Assembly: GCF_014646515.1 (NCBI RefSeq)
Contig: NZ_BMNK01000004.1
Span: 362,719 to 426,718 of the forward strand
DNA: 64,000 nt
Direction of reading: 5' to 3'
Source of the DNA: Nonomuraea glycinis
GTDB lineage: Bacteria; Actinomycetota; Actinomycetes; Streptosporangiales; Streptosporangiaceae
Both the position numbers and the translations under genes were made by a program. Shown piece by piece: positions 40,480-48,851 of this stretch (its first letter is position 1; each line of letters opens with the position of its first letter). The notes beneath the pieces are model-generated. The model did not search any database and had not been told where the DNA came from. It saw only the letters and a list, made by a program, of their open reading frames with translations.

Positions 40480-41520
40480 CCGGCCGCCGCCGCGCAGGGA
40501 CGCGCCCGCCTCGTGCAGGGAGCGCATGGCCTGCGCCCAGGAGTCGATGAGCCCGGTCTCGACATACTCGACGCCGAGCGACGCGCAGTGTTCGCGCACG
40601 ATGGGCTGCGCCTTGCGCAGGTTGGGTGTCGGCATGCTGGGGAACAGGTGGTGTTCGATCTGGTAGTTGAGCCCGCCCAGCGCCGTGTTGATCAGGTGGC
40701 CGCCGCGCACGTTGCGGGAGGTGAGGACCTGGCGGCGCAGGAAGTCCAGCCGGTCCTCACCGGTGAGCACCGGCATGCCCTTGTGGTTGGGGGCGAAGGT
40801 GCAGCCGAGGTAGACGCCGAACAGGGCCTGGTGGACGGCGAGGAAGACCAGCGCCTTGCCGACCGGCAGCACGGCGAAGACGGCGCCCAGGTAGGCGAGG
40901 TCGTGGACGATGAGCGTCACCGCCTCGGTGCGCCGGTGCTTCAGGGTGGGCCGGCGGAGTGCGCGCAGGCTGGAGATGTGCAGGTTGAGCCCTTCCAGCG
41001 TGAGCAGCGGGAAGAACAGGAACGCCTGCCAGCCCCCGATGAAGCGCGGCAGGCCCTTGCTGACCTCGGCCTGCTTGGCGGACCAGATCAGCACGTCGGG
41101 CGCCACGTCGGGGTCATGGTCCTCGTGGTTGGGGTTGGCGTGGTGGCGGGTGTGCTTGTCGGTCCACCAGCCGTAGCCGAGGCCGATGCCGAGGTTGCCC
41201 ACCAGGTGGCCGGCGATCCGGCTGGGGCGGCGGGAGCGGAACACCTGCCCGTGCGCCAGGTCGTGGGCCAGCAGCCCCATCTGGGCGAACACGACGGCGA
41301 GGAAGGCGGCGACGAGGATCTGCCACCAGGAGTCGCCGACGAGGGCGAAGGCCACCCAGCCGCCGACGAAGCAGGTCACGACCGTGGCGATCCTGACCGT
41401 GTAGTAGACGGGCCGGCGATCGAGCAGTCCTTCCTGGACGATGCGGCGTGAGAGCTGGGAGAAGTCGCTGCCTTTCCTCTCCGGACTCACGGGGGCGCGT
41501 TCGATCGTGCTGTCTGCCAA
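40459..41520 (-). CDS. Membrane fatty acid desaturase
   Basis: A 353-residue membrane enzyme with the three histidine boxes of acyl-lipid desaturases: HDLAHGQ near residue 86, HTRHHANPN near 125 and QIEHHLFPSMP near 290. At least four hydrophobic segments surround them. It probably uses O2 and an electron donor to introduce a double bond in an acyl chain; no ferredoxin or reductase is nearby. The TTG start at 41520 follows GGAG; an upstream TTG at 41553 lacks a ribosome binding site. It is separated from the monooxygenase operon by an intrinsic terminator and so is its own unit. Confidence 0.9.
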   Translation of the reverse strand: MADSTIERAPVSPERKGSDFSQLSRRIVQEGLLDRRPVYYTVRIATVVTCFVGGWVAFALVGDSWWQILVAAFLAVVFAQMGLLAHDLAHGQVFRSRRPSRIAGHLVGNLGIGLGYGWWTDKHTRHHANPNHEDHDPDVAPDVLIWSAKQAEVSKGLPRFIGGWQAFLFFPLLTLEGLNLHISSLRALRRPTLKHRRTEAVTLIVHDLAYLGAVFAVLPVGKALVFLAVHQALFGVYLGCTFAPNHKGMPVLTGEDRLDFLRRQVLTSRNVRGGHLINTALGGLNYQIEHHLFPSMPTPNLRKAQPIVREHCASLGVEYVETGLIDSWAQAMRSLHEAGASLRGGGRSQASAG

Positions 41521-41633
41521 AATCGCTCCGATGCTCGACGGGATCCAAGCCAAGCATCATTGAGCCGTCGGCGTGGGCGAACTGCCGCTGTCACCCATAT
41601 TCGTGGTAGTGCCTGCCCTACCATCCGGGTGGA

Positions 41634-41659
41634 AAAAAGACCGCGACAGGCCGCGGTCC
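41634..41659 (-). terminator. Intrinsic terminator of the flavoenzyme/MFS operon
   Basis: On the minus strand a 7-bp stem (GACCGCG with CGCGGTC, 41640-41659) is followed at once by six T residues (41634-41639), a textbook intrinsic terminator and unusual in such GC-rich DNA. It lies past the stop of the monooxygenase gene at 41739. Confidence 0.75.
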
Positions 41660-41738
41660 CGCCGCGACCTGTCGCGGACCGTCCAGTGGTGAGCCGAGGA
41701 GCCCCAAGGACTCACCCTGGACAGGTCATCTGGGGGCG

Positions 41739-42875
41739 TCAGCCCATCACCTTGACGAACTCCTCCCCGATCGGCTCGGTGTCGCCGAAGACGTGCAGGT
41801 CCTGGCGGAAGGCCCGCAGGTAGGACGGCTTGTCGTGGAAGGTGCCCGACAGCGCGTCACCGTAGTCGATGAGCTCGCCGTGCCGGCGCCGGCGCGGCTC
41901 GTACCCTGTCTCGAGCATCTTGTCCAGCAGGTCCTGGTCCCCCTCGGCGGCGCAGATGATCTCGGCGAGGATCTCCGCGTCGTGCAGGGTGTAGCTCATG
42001 CCCATGCCGGTCATCGGGTGGCAGGCGAACGCGGCGGACCCCAGCAGGGCGGCGTTGCCCTTGTGGTAGGCGGCCACCCGCATGGCCGCGATGGGGATCG
42101 CCTGCCAGGAGGCGGAGCCGAGCACGGTGTAGGCGTCGGCGTTGTCGGTGACGAGCCCGCTGAGCGCGTTGAGCAGCGTCGGCGCGCCGGCGGTGCCGAA
42201 CACCTCGCGGTCGTCGTCGGCGGGCAGGCCGACGAAGACCCGGGCCTGGTCGTGGTTGATCGGGTACAGGTAGCTGAACCAGCCGTCGGAGTTGAAGTAG
42301 AGCCGGTTGAGCTGGGCGACGCTGGCGGTCAGCGGCACGGTGGCGACCCGCAGCAGGTGCGGGTACGACGTGCTCTCCTTGTCGAAGCCGAGCGCCTGGC
42401 GCACGGCCGATCGGGTGCCGTCGGCGCCGATGACGACGTTCGCCCGCAGCTCGCGGCCGTCGGCGAGCGACAGGTGCTCGACGCGGTCGCCGTCCATGGC
42501 CAGGTGGTCGATCTGGGAGTCGAACCAGAACTCCACGCCCTGCATGGCGCAGGAGGAGTAGATGACCTCGACCAGCTCACGGTAGGGGCGGATGAGGAAG
42601 CCGTCGGGGTAGGTGCACTCCTGGATCGGCTCGCCGTCGTGGTAGTAGCGGACGATGTCGCGTTTGAGCGCGTGCCGTTCGACCAGGCTCACGAGCCCGT
42701 GCCGGGCGAGCACCTGCATGCCGGGGCGTTTGACGAAGTCGGCGCCTGCGGTGGGGACGCTCGGTCCCTGCTCGACGACGACGACGTGTCTGCCGCTGCG
42801 GCCCAGCAGGAGTGCCAGGAAGCAGCCGCCGAGGCCGGCGCCGACGATCGCTACGTCGCAGGATGTCACTGCCAT
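41739..42875 (-). CDS. FAD-dependent monooxygenase (PHBH fold)
   Basis: A 378-residue group A flavoprotein. GAGLGG (12-17) is the dinucleotide-binding loop, GADGTRSAVR near 155 is the DG motif, and LLGSAAFACHPMTGMGMSYTL near 290 corresponds to the GD motif, but the usual Asp is replaced by Ser. The fold resembles squalene-epoxidase-like and aromatic hydroxylases; the substrate is unknown. Its ATG overlaps the end of the MFS gene by ten bases, so it belongs to the same transcript. Confidence 0.87.
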   Translation of the reverse strand: MAVTSCDVAIVGAGLGGCFLALLLGRSGRHVVVVEQGPSVPTAGADFVKRPGMQVLARHGLVSLVERHALKRDIVRYYHDGEPIQECTYPDGFLIRPYRELVEVIYSSCAMQGVEFWFDSQIDHLAMDGDRVEHLSLADGRELRANVVIGADGTRSAVRQALGFDKESTSYPHLLRVATVPLTASVAQLNRLYFNSDGWFSYLYPINHDQARVFVGLPADDDREVFGTAGAPTLLNALSGLVTDNADAYTVLGSASWQAIPIAAMRVAAYHKGNAALLGSAAFACHPMTGMGMSYTLHDAEILAEIICAAEGDQDLLDKMLETGYEPRRRRHGELIDYGDALSGTFHDKPSYLRAFRQDLHVFGDTEPIGEEFVKVMG

Positions 42876-44527
42876 GATGAGAGCCCTTCTGGTGATCGAA
42901 CAAGCGTGCCCCCGAGGGGACGGGTGGGCGAGCCTGCGGTGGCCCTCATGGCGGGGGCGGGGGCGGTGGCTCGCCGCTGCTGTGGAATGGCGGTGGTGGG
43001 ACTTATCGCGGGGCTCTCTCCGGCCAGCTGGGCGGCCTGCAGCGCGTCCGCCTCGGCCGCGACGGTGGCGAGGGTGGTGCGGAGCTCCAGCAGCATCCGG
43101 CGTGGCACCAGGACCATGACCTCGCCGGTGGCGTGCGGCATCCGGAGCATCTTGATGAGCGCGAGGCTGCCGACGAGGACGGAGACGGCCACGCAGATGG
43201 CGAGCGCGCTGGCCAGCCCGCCGAGTGGCCCGGCCATGAACGGGTGGTCGATGATGACGGACACGGCGGCGACGCCGACGGCTCCGCCGACCATCCGGGA
43301 CATGACCGCCGCGCCGACCGCGGAGGCGTACTGATGGGGTTGTGCCGTCAGGGTGGTGGCCATCGAGGTTCCGGGGGCCAGCGCGCCGACGCCGATGCCG
43401 ATGCCGATGCTGGCCGCCAGGCCCCACAGGTTCGGCGTCGTCTGCGCCAGCGCCACCACACAGGAGCCGCCGCACACGGCGGCGCCGAGATAGATCAGTC
43501 CGTACGGCCCGAGCTTGCGTACGATCTTGCCCCCGAGCCAGGCGGTGATGACCATGGCCACCGAGGTGGGGGTGAGCCACAGGGCCACCTCCATCATGGG
43601 GAAGCCGAGCTGGAGCAGGTAGAGCGGCTGGAGGGTGAGCAGGCCGTAGGACAGCATGCCGAATCCCCAGGTGGCCAGCCAGCCCCAGGCGAACCCGGGC
43701 CTGCGCCACAGGGTCAGGTCGATGGCGGGCACGCGGTGGCGGCGGGCCTGGGCCAGCGCGGCGACGAGCAGGACGAGGGCGGCGCAGGCGAGCCAGGCCG
43801 AGTCCATGCCCCACGTCGTCATCTTGGAGATGGCCAGCACCAGGGCGGCGATCGAGGCGGCCAGCAGGCAGCCGCCGAGCAGGTCGGGCCGGCTGCGCGC
43901 GGTGGCGCGGTTGGTGCCGGGCGGCAGCCAGGCGCAGGCCACGAGCAGGAGCAGGCCGGTGACGACGACCGGCGCGAACAGGGCGCGCCAGCCGAACCCG
44001 GCGGCCAGCCAGCCGCTGCCCGCCTGCATGAGCAGGCAGCCGAGGCCGGAGGCGGAGCTCCACAGCGCGATGGCGCCGCGTCGCTGCTGTTCCGGTAGTT
44101 CGCCGAGCAGGACGGCGAGGCTCGCGGGGATCATCGCCGCGGCGCCCGCGCCCTGGACCGCCCTGGCCGCCAGCACCGCCGGCCAGGAGGGCAGGGTAAG
44201 GGTCGCGATCCCACCGGCGACGAACACCAGCAGGCCGATGACCAGCACGCGCCTGCGCCCGAACAGGTCGGCCCAGCGACCTGCGGAAGCGAGCAGTGCG
44301 GCGATCGGCACGAAGGCCGCACTGGTCAGCCAGACCAGGTCGTTGAGCGGCATGCCGTTGCCGGCGGCGCTGTTGCGCATCAGGCCGACGGCGAGAGTGG
44401 TGGCCGTGGTGTCGGCCATGACCGTGAGCATGACGCCGGCACCGACCAGCCGTAGCAGGGTCGCGCGCCGGGGGGCGTCGGTTCCAGGGACCGAACCTGG
44501 CTGCACGGCCGCTGGGGACGAACGCAC
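42866..44527 (-). CDS. MFS transporter (DHA2-like) with long C-terminal tail
   Basis: A 553-residue transporter with about 14 hydrophobic helices. The signature loop reads AGRWADLFGRRRVLV near residue 82-96, and ARAVQGAGAAAMIPAS follows. A polar tail of about 100 residues (rich in Ala/Pro/Thr) follows the last helix. It probably exports the product or intermediate of the flanking flavoenzymes. GTG 44527 follows GGAGG. The gap to the upstream flavoprotein gene is 85 bp. Confidence 0.88.
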   Translation of the reverse strand: MRSSPAAVQPGSVPGTDAPRRATLLRLVGAGVMLTVMADTTATTLAVGLMRNSAAGNGMPLNDLVWLTSAAFVPIAALLASAGRWADLFGRRRVLVIGLLVFVAGGIATLTLPSWPAVLAARAVQGAGAAAMIPASLAVLLGELPEQQRRGAIALWSSASGLGCLLMQAGSGWLAAGFGWRALFAPVVVTGLLLLVACAWLPPGTNRATARSRPDLLGGCLLAASIAALVLAISKMTTWGMDSAWLACAALVLLVAALAQARRHRVPAIDLTLWRRPGFAWGWLATWGFGMLSYGLLTLQPLYLLQLGFPMMEVALWLTPTSVAMVITAWLGGKIVRKLGPYGLIYLGAAVCGGSCVVALAQTTPNLWGLAASIGIGIGVGALAPGTSMATTLTAQPHQYASAVGAAVMSRMVGGAVGVAAVSVIIDHPFMAGPLGGLASALAICVAVSVLVGSLALIKMLRMPHATGEVMVLVPRRMLLELRTTLATVAAEADALQAAQLAGESPAISPTTAIPQQRRATAPAPAMRATAGSPTRPLGGTLVRSPEGLSSWQ

Positions 44528-44612
44528 GTGGCCACCTCCATGAGAGCTATATGGTCCGCCTGCTGGCGCGCTCGACTGCCGGCGCCAGCAGGCCGGGGGG
44601 AGAAAGAGTGGT

Positions 44613-46019
44613 TCAGGCGCTGATGCTGTAGCGTCCGGGCGAGATCACGTTGCCCGGGTCGAAGGCGCCCTTGAGCCGGTGGAGCATGCTGAGCGTGCCG
44701 GGGCTGCTCTGCGCGTAGACGTCCGCCGCGGAGTTGTCGATGTCCGAGCGGTAGATGACGCAGCCGTAGCCGCGCAGCAGGGCGCCCGCTTCCTGGCGGA
44801 GCCGGTGGGCGCGTGCCGGGGCGTCCGGCACGTCACGGTCGAAGAAGATCTGCAGGACGCCGTTGGCGAGGTTCCTGCTGACGAGGTTCCACTCCAGCAG
44901 GCCGGCGGTGCCGTTGACTTCCACGGAGGCCCGCAGCACCTGGAGGATGTTCTCGGTCGAGCGGGCGTCCATCGGCAGCTGCGGCAGCAGGGCGAGGAAG
45001 CCCATCCGCCCGCTGTCGACCTGCTCGCAGGAGCCCACGCCGAGCGCCTTGTGCACGCCGGTGCAGGTGGGGATGCCCTGGGCCATGAGCGCCCGGTTGT
45101 ACAGCGGGTCGTCGGGCCTGATGGCGGTGGCGTCCAGGACCTGGAGGTTCTCGGCGCCTTCCACTTCCAGGAGCGCCTTGCGGAGCAGTTCCTCGGCCAG
45201 GCGTACCGTCTCGCCGCTGCCGATCAGCGGTCCGACGATGGTGAACAGCTCGGGGTCCACCCCGGCCGGCAGCGTCCATTCGCCCCGGCTGGGCACCAGG
45301 GACAGCTCGCGCACCCGCAGCAGGCCTTCTGCCGGGTTGCCGCGCCGTAGGAACGCTCCCATGGCGCTGACCGCCCGCTCGGCCTGGTCGCGGGGGATCC
45401 GGGACCAGACCAGTCCGAACGCCTGCGGCCGGGGCACCAGCGCGATGGCCATCGCGGTGACGATGCCGAGGTTGTGCTGGACGAACGCGCCGGTCAGGTC
45501 GGGACCCGCGACGCGGCCGCGGTACCGGCCCCAGGTGTCCAGGCCGCCGGTGGTGATGACGCTGCCGTCGGGCATGACGGCCTCGAGGCCGACCACGTCG
45601 TGCACGCGGGAGCGGACCGAGCCGTCGCCGCGCTCGAGCGCGTTGCCGAGCACCGAGGTGTCGGCGCACGAGGCGGTGACGTTGAGCAGCCACGGCGTCT
45701 CGCGCAGTTCGTCGGCCAGCTGGGCCTGGGTCACGCCCGGCTCGACGACGGCGAAGCCGTTCTCGAGGTCCAGGCTGCGGATGCGGTTCATGCCGCCGAG
45801 GTCGACGACGATGTTCTCATCGGTGGCGGGGACTCCTGAGCCCATGCCCCAGTTGCGGCCCGTGCTGTAAGGGAAGAGACGGCGGCCGTCCGCGGCGGCG
45901 CACCGTACGAGGGCGCTCACCTCGGCGACGCTCTGCGGCCGTACTTCGCCTGCGATCGCCCGGGGGCGGTGTGCTCCGACGTCGCGCACTGCCGGCGCCA
46001 GTCGCGATTGACCCTGCAT
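44613..46019 (-). CDS. FAD-binding oxidoreductase of the VAO/p-cresol methylhydroxylase type
   Basis: A 468-residue flavoprotein. The FAD-binding PCMH domain runs from about 20 to 220 (FPYSTGRNWGMGSG, VEPGVTQAQL, LGNALERGDG); the cap domain follows, and the C-terminus DPGNVISPGRYSI is the VAO-family ending. Family members oxidise 4-alkylphenols such as eugenol, vanillyl alcohol or p-cresol; whether this one does is unknown. ATG 46019 follows AAGAGGAG. It precedes the MFS and monooxygenase genes on the same strand. Confidence 0.87.
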   Translation of the reverse strand: MQGQSRLAPAVRDVGAHRPRAIAGEVRPQSVAEVSALVRCAAADGRRLFPYSTGRNWGMGSGVPATDENIVVDLGGMNRIRSLDLENGFAVVEPGVTQAQLADELRETPWLLNVTASCADTSVLGNALERGDGSVRSRVHDVVGLEAVMPDGSVITTGGLDTWGRYRGRVAGPDLTGAFVQHNLGIVTAMAIALVPRPQAFGLVWSRIPRDQAERAVSAMGAFLRRGNPAEGLLRVRELSLVPSRGEWTLPAGVDPELFTIVGPLIGSGETVRLAEELLRKALLEVEGAENLQVLDATAIRPDDPLYNRALMAQGIPTCTGVHKALGVGSCEQVDSGRMGFLALLPQLPMDARSTENILQVLRASVEVNGTAGLLEWNLVSRNLANGVLQIFFDRDVPDAPARAHRLRQEAGALLRGYGCVIYRSDIDNSAADVYAQSSPGTLSMLHRLKGAFDPGNVISPGRYSISA

Positions 46020-46102
46020 GACACTCCTCTTGGCTGAGATGTCTCTCGTGCGGTTCCCCGCGGACTCTCGGTCCGCGCGGGTTCCCCCCGCTGGTCCCTC
46101 GA

Positions 46103-46378
46103 TCAGGCGGTGCGCTGGAGCAGGTCGTCAATCGAGCCGATGGCTCGGTGGGATATCTCCCGGATCTGCTGCAGGCGCTCGTTGACGTGGGTCTCCGGCT
46201 CCTGCGGCGGAGGCATGGTCTCGTCCTGGACGTCGATCACGGCCAAGCGCGCCCTGCGGGGCGTCTGGTGCCGGTCGCCGCCGTATGGGTGGCGGTAGGC
46301 CTCTTCGGCCGGTGCGCGATGTGGAGAGGAAGCGGGTTCTTGGGACGCTCGCCGGGCGAGGTCGGACTGGAGGTGCAT
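46103..46378 (-). CDS. Small unrecognised protein heading the flavoenzyme operon
   Basis: A 91-residue protein from ATG 46378 (GGAG eight bases upstream). A second in-frame ATG at 46468 with GGGAGG could add 30 His/Pro-rich residues, but codon use there looks non-coding. The N-terminal half is polar (APAEEAYRHPYGGDRHQTPR); the C-terminal half has an amphipathic helix (NERLQQIREISHRAIGSIDD). There is no signal peptide, Cys or membrane segment. It lies 83 bp upstream of the VAO-type gene. It could be a partner, regulator or peptide substrate; nothing decides this. Confidence 0.55.
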   Translation of the reverse strand: MHLQSDLARRASQEPASSPHRAPAEEAYRHPYGGDRHQTPRRARLAVIDVQDETMPPPQEPETHVNERLQQIREISHRAIGSIDDLLQRTA

Positions 46379-46540
46379 GACGGGGCTCCTACCAAACGGT
46401 GATCGTGGTGCGGTCGGCCTCGGCGCCGGGGTGACACCCGCGGGGTGGTGATGCGGATGAACGGTCATCTGGGTGCCACCTCCCGGCCAAGGCCCTCGCC
46501 AGGGTCCTGGTGTAAACCCTGACTATTTGCTTGCACCCCG

Positions 46541-46568
46541 ATCCTGCCAGGTGCCTCCATTCTGTCAA
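46541..46568 (-). promoter_or_regulatory. Predicted sigma-70-type promoter of the small-protein/flavoenzyme operon
   Basis: On the minus strand TTGACA (46563-46568) is a perfect -35 box, and CAGGAT (46541-46546) lies 16 bases downstream as a near TAGGAT -10 box. Transcription would start near 46535. The rest of the 46469-46798 gap holds the sialidase leader hairpin and nothing else I can name. Confidence 0.5.
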
Positions 46569-46798
46569 CTGACACTTTACGTATGGCTCTCGGCGATCCC
46601 CCTCGCCCGACCTGTGACTCCCCGCCCGTCGCACGGCGGCACGCCCGCCGCTCCAGCCGCGTCAGTCCGCCGTTTCGGCAGGACTCGGAAGGTGAATGCG
46701 GCTCTGCGGGCCACGCATGATCTACAGTCCGCGATATGGCGCAATGGATAGGTGGACGTCCCCTGCGGTTGGCTAAAGCCGACCCTTCGGTTACAGCC

Positions 46799-48502
46799 AT
46801 GAGGCCCGCTCGCACCGCCTCGATCACCGCGATGGCGGTCGCGTGCCTGCTGTCGCCGCTGCCCGCCGCCCAGGCGGCGGGCGGCCCCGGGTACTGCCCG
46901 CTGCCGGAGGACGAGCCGACCGGCCCCGACACGGTGTCGTGGATCTATCCCGGCCCGCCGCCGCAGGAGTCCGAACCCACCGCCGAGCAGCGTCGGGACT
47001 ACGCCGGCTTCCCGAACGCGGCCGTCATCGACACGGTCGGCCCGGACGGCTCACCTCGACGCCACACAATCGTCACCTATTCGAAGAACATCGACGTGGT
47101 CATGCCGTACGTCAGCGCCGCGGCCACCTCCGGCGACGACGGCCGCACGTTCGGCCCGTCGGCCCGGACGCCGCTGCGCGAGGCGCCCATCCCGTTGCAC
47201 GACGGCCGCCTGTTCGCCACGGAGTACTACCTGACCGGCGTGACCGCGCACACGGCGAGCCTGGGCATCCTCACCTCGGCCGACGGCGGCAAGAGCTGGG
47301 ACCGCGCCGAGGCCGTGTTCGGCACCCCGGAGAAGCTCGCGGGCGGCGGCGTCGCGCACGGCCGGCCGATCCAGCTCGCCGACGGCACGATCCTGGTGAC
47401 GGTGTACGGCCGCTACGCCGACGTCGACCTGGACCAGTCCGAGGTGTACGCCAGCGCGGACGGCGGCGCGAGCTTCACCAGGCGCGGCGTGATCGGCCGG
47501 CCGGACAGCCGCTACGCCTACAACGAGGCCGCGGTCGAGCAGGTGGCCGACGGCAGCCTGCTGGCGGTGCTGCGCCGTGAGGGCGGCGGCGCCTACGCCA
47601 CGCTGGCCTACAGCCGCTCCACCGACGCGGGCGCGACCTGGTCTCCCCCACAGGACCTGCGGCTGCCCGGCCAGGACTGCCTGGTGCGCGGCGTGGCGCC
47701 GCGGCTGCTGCTGATGCCGGGCGGCGCCCTGGTGCTGAGCGCGGGCCGCCCGGACGTCTGGGTCGCCCTGTCCTTCGACGGGCTGGGCGGCAGGTGGGAC
47801 CGGCAGCGGGTGACTTACCACAACCGGGACGGGATCTACGACGCGCACGGCACGTCGGGCTACAGCGGCATCGCGGCGGTCGGGCCGTACCGGCTGTTGC
47901 AGGTCTTCGACAACTGCAAGTTGCCGGGCGCCCGCAGGGACGGCTCGCTCAACGAGACCGCCTGCCCGGCCGGCAACGGGTTCGAGCACGGCAGCTGGTA
48001 CGCCATCAAAGGCCGGCATCTGGACATTCCGCTCCCCGGCCCCGGCCGGCTGAACCTGGCCGCGCTGCACCGGTCCGGGAAACTGACAGTGAACACCACG
48101 ATGACGTGGACCAGCAGGCGCCGGCCGCTCGCCCGCCCGGGCGGCGCCTTCGACGGCAGCACCGGCTACTGGTCCAGCGCCGTCTCGGCCGGCCCCGGCC
48201 GGTACGTCCTGCACCTGAACCGGATGCGCGCCTTCACCCGGATCGGGCTCAGCCTGCGCCGGGGGCACGCGGCCGGCGCCCGCGTGTTCGTCTCGCGGGA
48301 CGGCCGCGCCTGGGGCTCCCCGGTCCTGCGGGTGAGCGGCCGCACCGACTACGCGCTCCGCCACGAGGCTCTGGCCACGCCCGTCAAGGGCCGGCACGTC
48401 AAGATCGAAGTCGACGCCACCAAGGACTGCGACCCGGAAATCGGCGCCACCTGCGCGATGCTGAACGAGGTGGAACTTTACGCGGCGACCAAGTCCTCAT
48501 GA
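46799..48502 (+). CDS. Secreted sialidase-like (BNR/Asp-box) protein
   Basis: About 567 residues. A clear signal peptide (basic start, AMAVACLLSPLPAAQA) is followed by a six-bladed propeller of sialidase type with Asp-box-like repeats (SADGGKSWD, SADGGASFT, STDAGATWS). The C-terminal ~140 residues resemble an F5/8-type sugar-binding domain (FVSRDGRAWGSPVLRVSG). It probably acts outside the cell on a glycan; true neuraminidase activity is unproved because the FRIP motif is not evident. ATG 46799 starts the signal peptide; an upstream ATG 46736 lacks a ribosome binding site. A small hairpin (GGTTGGC, TAAA loop, GCCGACC; 46767-46784) lies just before the start. Confidence 0.8.
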   Translation: MRPARTASITAMAVACLLSPLPAAQAAGGPGYCPLPEDEPTGPDTVSWIYPGPPPQESEPTAEQRRDYAGFPNAAVIDTVGPDGSPRRHTIVTYSKNIDVVMPYVSAAATSGDDGRTFGPSARTPLREAPIPLHDGRLFATEYYLTGVTAHTASLGILTSADGGKSWDRAEAVFGTPEKLAGGGVAHGRPIQLADGTILVTVYGRYADVDLDQSEVYASADGGASFTRRGVIGRPDSRYAYNEAAVEQVADGSLLAVLRREGGGAYATLAYSRSTDAGATWSPPQDLRLPGQDCLVRGVAPRLLLMPGGALVLSAGRPDVWVALSFDGLGGRWDRQRVTYHNRDGIYDAHGTSGYSGIAAVGPYRLLQVFDNCKLPGARRDGSLNETACPAGNGFEHGSWYAIKGRHLDIPLPGPGRLNLAALHRSGKLTVNTTMTWTSRRRPLARPGGAFDGSTGYWSSAVSAGPGRYVLHLNRMRAFTRIGLSLRRGHAAGARVFVSRDGRAWGSPVLRVSGRTDYALRHEALATPVKGRHVKIEVDATKDCDPEIGATCAMLNEVELYAATKSS

Positions 48503-48524
48503 TTGCCAGGAAAGGCCGCCTGGC

Positions 48525-48541
48525 GCTCGGCTTCGCCGAGC
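48525..48541 (+). terminator. Hairpin after the sialidase-like gene
   Basis: GCTCGGC and GCCGAGC form a perfect 7-bp stem around a TTC loop, 22 bases past the stop codon. Confidence 0.6.
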
Positions 48542-48851
48542 TTGACAAGCTCGTTGACTTTCCTTGACAAGGAAGAAATATCCCTTTTGATGGGACAAAT
48601 GGAGATAATCAAACATTCGACGAAGCAGCACCTCTATATCAGCGCACGCGGCACCGGGCGCGCAGATCCACAGCGCGTACAAGTGCTTCCCTGAACGCCA
48701 CGTGAACGCTGCCCCGGTGGACACCGGGCGCCTGCGGGCGGGCACGCCGCTACGCCGGGCCGAGCGCTTCACGCCGCGCCGGGCCCGGCGGCGTGCTCCC
48801 GCCGCGGCCGGGCCGGGCGATCGGCACCGCGCCTGACCGGGCGGCCGGCGG
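48542..48851. other. Gene-free stretch with AT-rich island and TTGAC repeats
   Basis: About 310 bases between the sialidase terminator and the DUF2382 gene stop. The first 110 bases are markedly AT-richer than the surroundings and start with three TTGAC elements (48542, 48554, 48564); the last is in the palindrome CCTTGACAAGG (48562-48572). The remaining 200 bases are GC-rich with no convincing gene; frames of 31-60 codons exist on both strands but lack coding character. Confidence 0.5.

Noticed and set aside
46379..46468. His/Pro-rich 30-residue extension of the small operon-heading protein
   Set aside because: There is an ATG with GGGAGG, but third-position composition is low in GC and the peptide is low complexity; kept only as an alternative start.
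46736..46800. tRNA-like stretch (GCGCAATGGATAGGTGG...)
   Set aside because: The D-arm-like ATGGATAGG is not followed by an anticodon arm, variable loop and T-arm of proper length; no acceptor stem pairs. It is better read as the leader of the sialidase-like gene.
48503..48694. Small gene after the sialidase (plus strand) or a small minus-strand gene (48500-48700)
   Set aside because: Frames lack ribosome binding sites with proper spacing and coding-type third positions; they cover a terminator hairpin.
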